Translations under genes and position numbers: made by a program
Shown here: piece by piece, positions 5,043-11,884 of the stretch
Layout: each line of letters starts with the position of its first letter
Numbering within the stretch: position 1 is the first letter of the stretch
Notes under the pieces: model-generated
What the model saw: only the letters and a program-made list of their open reading frames with translations
Databases searched by the model: none
What the model was told of the DNA's origin: nothing
NCBI GenBank assembly: GCA_937859855.1
Contig: CALMAR010000477.1
Coordinates: 1 to 15,956 of the forward strand
Direction of reading: 5' to 3'
Source: an uncultured Kineosporia sp.
Lineage (GTDB): Bacteria; Actinomycetota; Actinomycetes; Actinomycetales; Kineosporiaceae
DNA length: 15,956 nucleotides

Positions 5043-7607
5043 CTATCTCCGTCCGGTCCGTGAAATCACTGATGCCTGATGGCCGAGGGCCCGGTCCAGG
5101 CGGGTTCCGTCGAGGATGATCGGGCGGGACGCGACGGCGTCGGCCAGGTCGGTGCCGTGCCGGGCAACCGCTGCTGCGATCCCTTCGATCAGGTAGTCCA
5201 GGTCGGCGCGGCTGAGGCCGCTTCCCGATCCGGCGGCTGATCCGCTCGTGCTACCGCGGCCCCCGAATCCGCTCACCCGCGGCCCGGCGGACAACCGCGC
5301 CTTGGCGTGGACCAGGTCGTGCAGGCCCCCCAGCGCCTGCTTGCGGAGCCGTTCCACCGCGACGTGCCCGCCGGCGCCCCGGACCTCGGCGGCGGTCCAG
5401 ATGTGCTCGTTGTTCGACAGCCGAGCATCGATCGAATCGGACGTTTCGGTGCCCGGCCCGTACACAGGGCCGCCAGCGGCCCTGAGTTGGATGCCCGACC
5501 TGATGCCGGAGTTGTAGACGGCGGCGCTCTGCACCAGCCGCTCAGCGATCATGACGTGGACCGTCTGGTCCGGGATCGAGTTCAGCTCCCCTTTCAGCTG
5601 CCGGATCCGCGCTTGCGCCGCTGAAATGTCGGCCCGCAGTTTCGTTTTCTCCGGGTTCGTCAGGTGCGGGTCCGCCAGCCGCCGTTTCATCTCCGCGACC
5701 CGCGCCGTGGCCTGGCTGATATCGGCCTCGACGTTGCTGACCGTGCGCGCCGGGATCCTGTGGAGGGACGCGGCGTACAGGTCGGCGCGGGTACTGGCCT
5801 GCGTGGTCGCTGCCGCGTTCTCTTTCGTCGCACCCGACGCCGCAGCGACCGCCGCCGTGTACAGGGGGAAGTGGGAGCGGACCTGGTCCTCGGTCTGCCC
5901 GAACTTCTTCATCTCTTCGGTGGCGAGCTTGAACGACTTCGCGGCTTCGTCGGCGTGACCTTCTTTCACCAGGCCGGCGAACACCTTGTCCTGGCTGAGT
6001 TTCCCGCCGCCGCCGACGCCGATCAGGCCAGCGCCCTTGAACAGGCCTATCTTGCCGGCGCTTTCCAGTAGGCCTGCCTTGCCGGCGGCGGCCCCGATTC
6101 CGCCGAAGAAGCCGCCGACCTTCCCCAGAAAACGGCCGCCGGCGGCGGCCGCGCCAGCACCGGCCGCGCCAGCGATCCCGGTCGCACCGGCGGCTTCTCC
6201 GGCGGCGATCGCCTCCCACTGCAGAGCCTTGGTGTTCGCCAGGACCGCGGTCGTATCGACGTCGGTCGCTCCGGCGGCCAGCAGTTGTGCGGTCTTAACC
6301 CCGCGCAGCGCAGTCACTATCTGGGCGATGCTGCCTGCCGCGGTCAGTGCGTCACCGCCGAACGCGATGACACCAGCAGCTCCGTCGCCCAGCGGACCGG
6401 GCAGTTTCACGGCTTCGGCGGTGAGTAGTTGCAGCTTCCGCCGGTACGCCTCGATCTTGGATGCGGGGCTGTCGCCGACAGCATCGGACATCCGCTTGGC
6501 GGCACCGGCCGTGGCACCGAACTGGCTGGCCGCTGTGTCTAGGTCGAGCCCTTTCAGCGCACCCTGCAGATCTTCAGCCTTGGTTCCGAACAGCCCGAGC
6601 GCGGCCTGTGAGCGCTTCGCTGGATCCTGGATGGACGCGATTCCGTCGAGGATCTCGTCGAGCGCCGCCCTGGCCGGGGGTCCGCCTTTCACGATGGCGT
6701 CCCGCATCTGCTGCGCGTTGACGCCGATCAGCTTGAACCCGGCCGCTGCGGTCCCGTCCGACGCGCGGATCGTCAGTTCTTTCAGAGCGTCGGCGAGGGT
6801 GTCGGTGTCCCGGGCGCCCGCCTTAACCCCCTGCTGCAGCAGACCGAACGCGTCCTGCCCGGACAAGCCCAGCTGCCGGAACACGGTCGAGTACTCATCG
6901 ACGGTGTCCAGGAGGTCATCAGCCGAGTTAAGCCCGGACTGGAACCCCTTCGTGAGGACGTCGAGCGCGGCCTGCGCGTTCGGCGCCAGCCCAGTCCGCA
7001 GCAGTTGCGACACTGACCGGGTGGTCTCCTCCACGCCCTTTCCGTAGACATCGCTGAACGCCAGGAACTCGGGAGTGAGTTTCCGCAGGCTAGCCAGGGA
7101 CGTATCGGCGAGGCCGGTCAGGTTCTGCTTCACCGAGACCAGGCCTGCGTTCACGTCGTCGATCGAGCCGCCCCAGTTCTGGGCGTAAATCTGACCGGCC
7201 GCTTTGCCGTACGCGGCTGAGTCGGTCTTCGTGAGGCCAAGCTGCGCGCGGAGTTTCGCATTGGCCGAACCGAACTCAAGGTTGGTAGCGATACCCGCGG
7301 CGAGCGCCGCCCCAGCTGCAGCGCCGCCCGCCGCGTACAGCGCCTTCGTGGTCTCTGACAGTTTCCGGCTGGACTGCTTCACCCCGTCAACGAGGGAGTT
7401 ACCGGCTTGCACGCCCTGCTTCCGCATCTCCGCGTTAACCCCAGACGCGCCCGATGCGGCGGTCTGGGTGTAGGAGCGGCCGAACTCCCGGCCAGCGGCC
7501 TGACCCGCGGCCTGCCCGGCTGCCTTCGCCGGCGCCTCAATGTCAGGTTTCAGTGAGTCGGCTTTGGCGCGGACCTCGATGTACGCAGTCAGCAGCGGAC
7601 CGGCCAT
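5043..7607 (-). CDS. Phage tail tape-measure protein
   Basis: This is a full-length tape-measure protein of ~854 aa, the scaffold that sets siphovirus tail length and leaves with the DNA. Start is taken as ATG 7607 (MAGPLLTAYIEV); a TTG at 7622 would add five residues. Evidence: an Ala/Gly-rich helical sequence; a TP901/minor-tail-like region at ~130-350 (GGSIDDVNAGLVSVKQNL, ELTIRASDGT); hydrophobic stretches near 85-105 and ~465-545; a coiled coil at ~628-677 ending IPDQTVHV. It ends with the hallmark block GGPVYGPGTETSD (~712-724), then SIDARLSNNEHIW. By the known rule of roughly 0.15 nm per residue it could specify a tail near 130 nm. Major tail, chaperone and baseplate genes, which normally flank it, are absent. 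The reading frame shows no decay. Confidence 0.93.
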   Translation of the reverse strand: MAGPLLTAYIEVRAKADSLKPDIEAPAKAAGQAAGQAAGREFGRSYTQTAASGASGVNAEMRKQGVQAGNSLVDGVKQSSRKLSETTKALYAAGGAAAGAALAAGIATNLEFGSANAKLRAQLGLTKTDSAAYGKAAGQIYAQNWGGSIDDVNAGLVSVKQNLTGLADTSLASLRKLTPEFLAFSDVYGKGVEETTRSVSQLLRTGLAPNAQAALDVLTKGFQSGLNSADDLLDTVDEYSTVFRQLGLSGQDAFGLLQQGVKAGARDTDTLADALKELTIRASDGTAAAGFKLIGVNAQQMRDAIVKGGPPARAALDEILDGIASIQDPAKRSQAALGLFGTKAEDLQGALKGLDLDTAASQFGATAGAAKRMSDAVGDSPASKIEAYRRKLQLLTAEAVKLPGPLGDGAAGVIAFGGDALTAAGSIAQIVTALRGVKTAQLLAAGATDVDTTAVLANTKALQWEAIAAGEAAGATGIAGAAGAGAAAAGGRFLGKVGGFFGGIGAAAGKAGLLESAGKIGLFKGAGLIGVGGGGKLSQDKVFAGLVKEGHADEAAKSFKLATEEMKKFGQTEDQVRSHFPLYTAAVAAASGATKENAAATTQASTRADLYAASLHRIPARTVSNVEADISQATARVAEMKRRLADPHLTNPEKTKLRADISAAQARIRQLKGELNSIPDQTVHVMIAERLVQSAAVYNSGIRSGIQLRAAGGPVYGPGTETSDSIDARLSNNEHIWTAAEVRGAGGHVAVERLRKQALGGLHDLVHAKARLSAGPRVSGFGGRGSTSGSAAGSGSGLSRADLDYLIEGIAAAVARHGTDLADAVASRPIILDGTRLDRALGHQASVISRTGRR

Positions 7608-7631
7608 GTCGAGGTTTCCCAACTCTTCGCG

Positions 7632-7670
7632 GCCGCCACCGCCCTACCCTTGCTGCGGGCGGGTGGCGGC
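7632..7670. repeat. Strong inverted repeat in the leader of the tape-measure gene
   Basis: GCCGCCACC (7632-7640) plus GCCC pairs with GGGC (7657-7660) and GGTGGCGGC (7662-7670), leaving one bulged base. The hairpin lies about 25 bases before the tape-measure ATG. It could end or attenuate transcription coming from the scaffold-like gene, or mask translation, so the two late genes may be made in different amounts. No T-run follows on either strand. Confidence 0.5.
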
Positions 7671-7754
7671 ACAGTATGGATCCTCGACCCCAAATCAAGG
7701 ATAGCCGATGCCCGCTCGCTGTGAGAGACGTTACGAGGCAAGCGGTTTGGTAAA

Positions 7755-8093
7755 TCAGACCCGCCAGTTCAAGCTCGCGGTCAGCCGCCGGTACTCGGCC
7801 TCATCCGCCGCGTCATCCGGGACGACGCCGTCCCAGTTCAACGGAACCGCAGCGCCCGCCCGGATCGACGCCAGCACCTCAGCCACCACGGTGGGTGCCC
7901 GGTCAGCCCACTGCTCCCAACGCGGCCGGTCAGCTGCAGCGATCCGCCCGGACCTGACAGCGTCCTCGAGCAACGCGTCGCGGCGTTCCTGCAACAGCGG
8001 GCGGGCATCGGCCATCAACTGGTCAGCCCTCGCCATGAGTGGCCGCATCGCCGCATCAACCTGGGCGGCAACGGTCTGATCGAGGTTCGTCAC
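7755..8093 (-). CDS. Scaffold-like phage assembly protein (resembles the C-terminus of Mu-I-type capsid proteases), 112 aa
   Basis: Start is placed at GTG 8093, five bases after GGGAG; the GTG at 8099 sits directly against that site and is less likely. The first ~50 residues form a helix or coiled coil (AAQVDAAMRPLMARADQLMA). The next part, LLEDAVRSGRIAAADRPRW, has the pattern seen at the C-terminus of phage capsid protease-scaffold proteins: helix, Gly-(R/K)-I, then 'P/A-x-x-R-x-x-W/Y' and a further helix. The end is acidic, with WDGVVPDDAADEAEYRRL. No protease domain is present, so this would be a free-standing scaffold or a decoy. A tail-assembly chaperone, usually found just before a tape measure, is the main alternative. 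It reads towards the tape-measure gene 147 bases away. Confidence 0.55.
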   Translation of the reverse strand: MTNLDQTVAAQVDAAMRPLMARADQLMADARPLLQERRDALLEDAVRSGRIAAADRPRWEQWADRAPTVVAEVLASIRAGAAVPLNWDGVVPDDAADEAEYRRLTASLNWRV

Positions 8094-8266
8094 GGGCACT
8101 CCCGGCCTGCGAGCCGACCCTGGCGGAACGGCGTTGGTTTGAAGACCTCGACCCCGTTCCCAGGGTAGGCCGTCCGGCCGCCTGGTGGCCGGCAGATCGC
8201 ACGGGATCAGCGAGTGAGCGGCCTGGCGCCCACGCCGGCGGGTCGACTCTCCCTGATGCTCCTGGC

Positions 8267-8581
8267 GTGCGAAGCCGAGATGACAACCCCCTCCTCCTCC
8301 GGGCGGTTCCCGACCCGGTCCCGGACCCTGATGCGGCGGGCGCGTTTCCGCCGCATCACCCGAAGTCGCCGTTCCCCCTGCGGACGGCTGATGAGGCGGC
8401 GGAGATCTGCGGGCGGAAAGCGCGCTGGTTCAACGCCCAGGCCGCGGCGCGGCTCATCCCCTACGTGGACATGAACCTGCGGGACAACCCGGGGCGGGGC
8501 GAGGGGACGAAGTTCGTCCGCATGTTCCGCAACGACACCCTCCACGCCTTCATCGAGGACCGCACTGTCGAGGCGATCTGA
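8267..8581 (+). CDS. HTH_17/excisionase-like DNA-binding protein, paralogue A, 104 aa
   Basis: The frame is open from 8039, but its first part is Pro/Arg-rich and overlaps the opposing gene. I take GTG 8267 as start because the N-terminus then matches paralogue B in layout. The core FPLRTADEAAEICGRKARWF is a MerR/HTH_17-type helix-turn-helix, followed by IPYVDMNL, then a basic wing ending EDRTVEAI. The neighbour downstream carries the same blocks: FPLRSAAEVAKELG, LPYVEMTL and LDRTVE. The two genes are three bases apart and arose by tandem duplication. Small proteins of this class act as excisionases or as AlpA-like activators. They point rightwards, against the terminase operon and away from the scaffold-like gene, so they may control the late genes. 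Confidence 0.65.
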   Translation: MRSRDDNPLLLRAVPDPVPDPDAAGAFPPHHPKSPFPLRTADEAAEICGRKARWFNAQAAARLIPYVDMNLRDNPGRGEGTKFVRMFRNDTLHAFIEDRTVEAI

Positions 8582-8584
8582 CCC

Positions 8585-8869
8585 ATGGCGAAGAATGAGC
8601 AACAGATCCTCCGGGCCGCGGAGCTGACCTGCCAGGTAGACGATGACCCGGAAGGGATGTTTCCCCTCCGGTCAGCGGCCGAAGTGGCGAAAGAGCTCGG
8701 GATGTCGACGGACTGGGTGCACTCCGCGTTCAAGACCGGCGACCTGCCCTACGTCGAGATGACCCTGTCGGGCAGGAAGCGCCGCGGCGACGGGCAGACC
8801 GGCCGGAAGGAACGGATGGTCCGCGCCGATCACATCCGCCGGTTCGTGCTCGACCGGACGGTTGAATGA
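8585..8869 (+). CDS. HTH_17/excisionase-like DNA-binding protein, paralogue B, 94 aa
   Basis: Start ATG 8585, three bases after the stop of paralogue A, so translation is probably coupled. The domain begins at ~26 with FPLRSAAEVAKELGMSTDWV, a helix-turn-helix of the HTH_17/MerR type, and continues through LPYVEMTLSGRKRRGDG to RADHIRRFVLDRTVE, the typical wing and closing helix. It is the better preserved of the pair. Its stop lies 14 bases from the end of the terminase large gene on the other strand, so rightward transcription runs into terL and could act as antisense. Roles as activator, repressor or second recombination directionality factor are all open. Confidence 0.8.
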   Translation: MAKNEQQILRAAELTCQVDDDPEGMFPLRSAAEVAKELGMSTDWVHSAFKTGDLPYVEMTLSGRKRRGDGQTGRKERMVRADHIRRFVLDRTVE

Positions 8870-8883
8870 GCAAAGCCCAGGGA

Positions 8884-10407
8884 TCACCACTCCTGCCGCA
8901 TCGGGTCCGCGATCATTACGTCCAAGCCGTAGTCCAATGCCGTGCGTGCCGGTGATGGGGAGGCGCGCGGCGCTACGGCGGGTGGCACCCACTCCTCGAA
9001 CCGGGTCGCCGCGGCGTAGGCCAGAGTGTCGACGAAGTCGTCGTGCCGGCCGTTGGGGAACTGGTCGACTTCCCGCAGGATGACGTCGAGAAGCCGGTGT
9101 TCGGCGGGGAACCAGACCAGCCCCTGATCTACACGCCTCGCCGCTGGAGCCGCCCGCAGCGTCTTAGATCTGTCGGCGATCACGTCCTCGACCGGCAGGC
9201 CCTCCCGGACCAGCTCGCGGACCAGCTCTGTCGACTTCAGGGATGGCTCCACCTTCACGCGGGCCAGCCCCCACCGCTGCATGAGGGGGAGGACGACGTC
9301 GATCTGCCGGTGCGGGGGCAGCCGGTCCCGGACGACGTCCAGCAGGACGAGAGACCCGTCCGGAGGGATCGCCCACGCGGAGGCGACGGTGAAGTCTGCG
9401 CTCGCCGCCGTGCTCAACGCCGTATCGACGGTGGCAAATCGCATGCATGAGGAGAGGGGCCAGACCTGCTGGCCGCAGGCGATCGCCTCACCGTTGCCAT
9501 TGCGGGCGGCCGTCCAATACTTGATGCGGCTGGAGTCGAAGACCTGCCCGCCAGGGGACGCCGGGTTCCCCTGGTACATGGGCTCCCACTCATCGCCCGC
9601 GTCCCGTTTCCGCGCTTCCCACTGTTCCTGCGTGCGCCGCTGCGCTGAGGCCATGAACTCACCGGGCTGACGGCCGAGCGGGTCCGGTTCCAGCGCCTCC
9701 GGGTCGGCCTGAGCGGGGATGTGCACGACGCGCCACACGCCCGGCTGAGCGGCCAGCAGACGCCCGGCGAGGTCGTCATGCCGCCACCGCGTCATCACCA
9801 GGCACACGGGCGCACCAGGCGCGAGACGGGTCGACGCGGTGGACTCCCACCAGTCCCACACATCATCAGAGATGACCTGCGACTCGGCGTCTCTTCGGTC
9901 CTTCACTGGGTCGTCGATGAGCAGCCAGCTGACCTGCCTGCCGGTCAGCGATCCGCGGACACCGGCGGTGTACACGCCGCCATCCGCGCCGGCGAGTTCC
10001 CACTCGTCGGCGGCCTTCTGATCCGGGGCAAGCCTCAGCCCCAGGTCGAGGACGCCCCGGCCACCAGAGTTGCTAACGATGTCGTTCCGGATCCTCCGGC
10101 CCCACCTCCGGGCCAGGCGGTCGGCGTAGGAGGTGATGGCGATCCGCCGGTCCGGGTTCCGCGAAAGCGCCCACAACGAACCGAATCTCGTACACGTCGT
10201 ACTCTTCGACTCCTGCGGCGGGCAGGTGATGATCAGCCGCGCATCAGGGGTTCGTTCGGCCCACACGAGAGCGTCGTTGATCAGCTCCAGTGCGGGGGTG
10301 CGGACCATCCGCGGATCAACCGCGACCGCCAGATCCAGCGGCGAGCCGAACTGCTCAGCCCCCGAGGGAGAAAGGATCTGCTGCCTCAGATCCTCCAGGA
10401 ACGTCAC
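8884..10407 (-). CDS. terL: Phage terminase large subunit (packaging ATPase and nuclease)
   Basis: This is a complete 507-aa TerL that cuts concatemeric DNA and drives it into the capsid. The ATPase part has a Walker A-like PPQESKST (63-70), Walker B WLLIDD (161-166) and the coupling motif VMTRWRHDDL (204-213). The RNase H-like nuclease has Asp328 in FATVDTA, and the acidic end motif HDDFVD (455-460). The usual Gly before Lys in Walker A is Ser here. The start is GTG 10407, overlapping the TerS stop by four bases (GTGA), so the subunits are co-translated. No portal gene follows, unlike in nearly all tailed phages; instead the gene ends against two opposing HTH genes. The frame is intact, which argues for use rather than decay. 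Confidence 0.93.
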   Translation of the reverse strand: MTFLEDLRQQILSPSGAEQFGSPLDLAVAVDPRMVRTPALELINDALVWAERTPDARLIITCPPQESKSTTCTRFGSLWALSRNPDRRIAITSYADRLARRWGRRIRNDIVSNSGGRGVLDLGLRLAPDQKAADEWELAGADGGVYTAGVRGSLTGRQVSWLLIDDPVKDRRDAESQVISDDVWDWWESTASTRLAPGAPVCLVMTRWRHDDLAGRLLAAQPGVWRVVHIPAQADPEALEPDPLGRQPGEFMASAQRRTQEQWEARKRDAGDEWEPMYQGNPASPGGQVFDSSRIKYWTAARNGNGEAIACGQQVWPLSSCMRFATVDTALSTAASADFTVASAWAIPPDGSLVLLDVVRDRLPPHRQIDVVLPLMQRWGLARVKVEPSLKSTELVRELVREGLPVEDVIADRSKTLRAAPAARRVDQGLVWFPAEHRLLDVILREVDQFPNGRHDDFVDTLAYAAATRFEEWVPPAVAPRASPSPARTALDYGLDVMIADPMRQEW

Positions 10408-11027
10408 GGCTGCACCACGGCCAGGTGGCGGGTGATCCGCTGCCGGGCCTCATCCATAGTCAAGCCCTCACTGCCAGCCCGGTAGGCGGCCTCGATCGCG
10501 GCCAGGATCGCGGCCATGTCCCGTTCTGCGACAGCCGTGAGCCGGGCTTCGATGTCCTTCGACGCAGCCAGGTTCAGGACGTGAGCGGCGCGGTCCAAGG
10601 CCCGCTCGTACAGGGAGATCTCCAAGGCGATCGACTGGCCCGACTCGGATGCCACGATCAGCCGGTCAGCGTCCAGCCGCTCCTGAGCCCGGTCCCGCAG
10701 CGCGGCCAGCCATTCGCATACCTCACCAGCCAGTTGCAGGATCCGCTCCAGCGGATTCCCGATCGCGGCGGCAGTACCGAGTTCACGGCGGACCGCTAGC
10801 TCCAGGGCGGCTGTCTCAGCTCTTCGGGCCGCAGCAGCCCGCACCTGCGGCGCCATACCTCCGTGGGACTGGCAGACGGTGCCGCCCTTGATGGGGGCGA
10901 CCCCGCACCACTGACCGGCGCCGTTATGGCTACGGCATCGCGGGTGGGTGCTGCCGTCGCAGCCCGGCGGGCAGGGTGGCCGGCCCGCGGGAATCGTCAT
11001 GGGTCCGGGTCGTCGTGGATTCGTCAT
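10404..11027 (-). CDS. terS: Terminase small subunit-like protein with N-terminal zinc ribbon
   Basis: This is a 207-aa protein directly before terL, with a good ribosome site (AGGAG seven bases before ATG 11027). Residues 19-55 hold CPPGC, then Cys31, Cys41 and CQSHGG (52-57). This is the Cys/His pattern seen in many actinophage small terminase subunits just before a Gly-Gly turn and a basic helix (APQVRAAAARRAE). The rest is long helices suited to ring assembly, such as EISLYERALDRAAHVLNL and AERDMAAILAAIEAAY. TerS selects the DNA to be packaged, so a private TerS would let the island choose its own genome. The identification rests on position and zinc pattern; it has no classic HTH that I can see. 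Confidence 0.75.
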   Translation of the reverse strand: MTNPRRPGPMTIPAGRPPCPPGCDGSTHPRCRSHNGAGQWCGVAPIKGGTVCQSHGGMAPQVRAAAARRAETAALELAVRRELGTAAAIGNPLERILQLAGEVCEWLAALRDRAQERLDADRLIVASESGQSIALEISLYERALDRAAHVLNLAASKDIEARLTAVAERDMAAILAAIEAAYRAGSEGLTMDEARQRITRHLAVVQP

Positions 11028-11059
11028 GGGTCGCTCCTGGCGATCAGTCTGTCGGGCCC

Positions 11060-11101
11060 CCTGAGGGCGCCGCCTGATTCAGGTTTGACGGAGCCCTCAG
11101 G
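11060..11101. repeat. Nested CCTGA inverted repeats before terS
   Basis: CCTGAGGGC (11060-11068) and GCCCTCAGG (11093-11101) are a perfect 9-bp inverted repeat. Inside the loop is a second small dyad, CCTGATTCAGG (11073-11083). The element fills the gap between the 161-aa gene and terS. It may be an attenuator or terminator dividing early from packaging genes, or a binding site for a terminase or regulator. No T-run follows. Confidence 0.45.
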
Positions 11102-11111
11102 AGCGGGGAGG

Positions 11112-11597
11112 TCAGCTCGCCAGCAGCGCCCACTTGAAGTCATCCCAGACCTGCGCTCGGCGCCTCGACATCTCCAGGTCGTGGGCGTCGCGGGCGGCGA
11201 TCACCGTGGCGTGCTCGCCCTCGGCTTCGGCGCGGCCGGCGGCGTGGCCCTCAGCCCGGGCCCGTTCGGCGAGCACTCCAGCGGCGCTGTCACCGGCCGC
11301 GAATTCCTGGATCACGTCCTCGCGTTCTGCTCGCCGGGCGCGTTCGATCAGGGCGGCGAGGTGGCCGACAGCATCGCTTGGCAGGTCGCGGAATAGGGCG
11401 TTCGTCAGGGCTTCATCGCCTCGGCCGCGGGTGACCCCGCGAAAGACATGGTTGATCCAAGCAACGAGGCCAGTCGGCGAGGCCGGGAGGATCACGCGGC
11501 CTTTGCCGTCGACCGGTTCGAGCGGGATCGGTGTCCCGCCGGGGGCCGGCTGTGAAGTCGTGAGGGTGGGTGTCGACGCCGTTGTGGTGCGGGCCAT
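11112..11597 (-). CDS. Hypothetical protein with C-terminal coiled coil, 161 aa
   Basis: The frame is open to 11801, but the upstream part is Pro/Arg/Thr-rich and has no ribosome site. ATG 11597 has AGGAG eight bases before it and gives a natural start (MARTTTASTPTL). Residues 1-30 are low-complexity Thr/Pro/Ser. A small beta-like part follows (PLEPVDGKGRVILPAS), then about 100 residues of charged helix (LAALIERARRAEREDVIQEF and ERARAEGHAAGRAEAEGEH) ending DDFKWALLAS. It sits between the zinc protein and terS in the leftward operon. I do not recognise the family. Possible roles include packaging accessory, replication partner or regulator. Confidence 0.7.
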   Translation of the reverse strand: MARTTTASTPTLTTSQPAPGGTPIPLEPVDGKGRVILPASPTGLVAWINHVFRGVTRGRGDEALTNALFRDLPSDAVGHLAALIERARRAEREDVIQEFAAGDSAAGVLAERARAEGHAAGRAEAEGEHATVIAARDAHDLEMSRRRAQVWDDFKWALLAS

Positions 11598-11662
11598 TGG
11601 TGTTCTCCTGTGTGCGGTGCGTTCCGCTGACCGGTTGGCGAGCGGTGTTGTGGGGGGCCTGG

Positions 11663-11884
11663 TCAGGTGCGTTGCCTCGGGCGGCGTCTGGGCCGGTAGC
11701 CGCCGCCCGAGCGCCACCAAGGGAGGCCGGGGATTCGCGCCAAGTGAGGTCGGCAGATCGGGCAGGGCCGCGGCCGGCCACGGTGATCGGTGCCGATCCA
11801 CCCGTCGCAGCAGTAGCCAGCGTCGTGATCAGCGCCAGGGTCCGGCGGGTTGATGGGTTCGCCGAGGCGATCGAGATGAGCCAT
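11663..11884 (-). CDS. Small zinc-binding protein, 73 aa, coupled to the primase
   Basis: Start ATG 11884 overlaps the last base of the primase stop (TGATG), with GGGGAG in the primase end as ribosome site. Cys residues in YCCDGW and CPIC, plus His in RPHLARI, form a short zinc-ribbon-like cluster. The C-terminus is strongly basic (RSGGGYRPRRRPRQ), suiting nucleic-acid contact. Small Cys-rich proteins of this kind often follow primase genes in actinobacterial mobile elements. Its exact job is unknown; help to the primase-helicase is a reasonable guess. Confidence 0.65.
   Translation of the reverse strand: MAHLDRLGEPINPPDPGADHDAGYCCDGWIGTDHRGRPRPCPICRPHLARIPGLPWWRSGGGYRPRRRPRQRT

Noticed and set aside
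5986..7047. Long + strand open frame (353 codons) opposite the tape-measure gene
   Set aside because: It is the mirror of a GC-rich gene: Pro/Ala/Ser-rich, no domain, no ribosome site.
8172..8192. CCGGCC/GGCCGG hairpin in the gap before paralogue A
   Set aside because: Only a 6-bp stem of pure G/C, expected by chance in this composition.
8039..8266. 5' extension of paralogue A
   Set aside because: Overlaps the opposing scaffold-like gene, is Pro/Arg-rich and has no counterpart in paralogue B.
9721..10485. + strand frame of 254 codons opposite terL
   Set aside because: Arg/Pro/His-rich shadow of the terminase gene.
11598..11801. 5' extension of the 161-aa gene
   Set aside because: Overlaps the 73-aa gene and lacks a ribosome site; ATG 11597 has a clear AGGAG.
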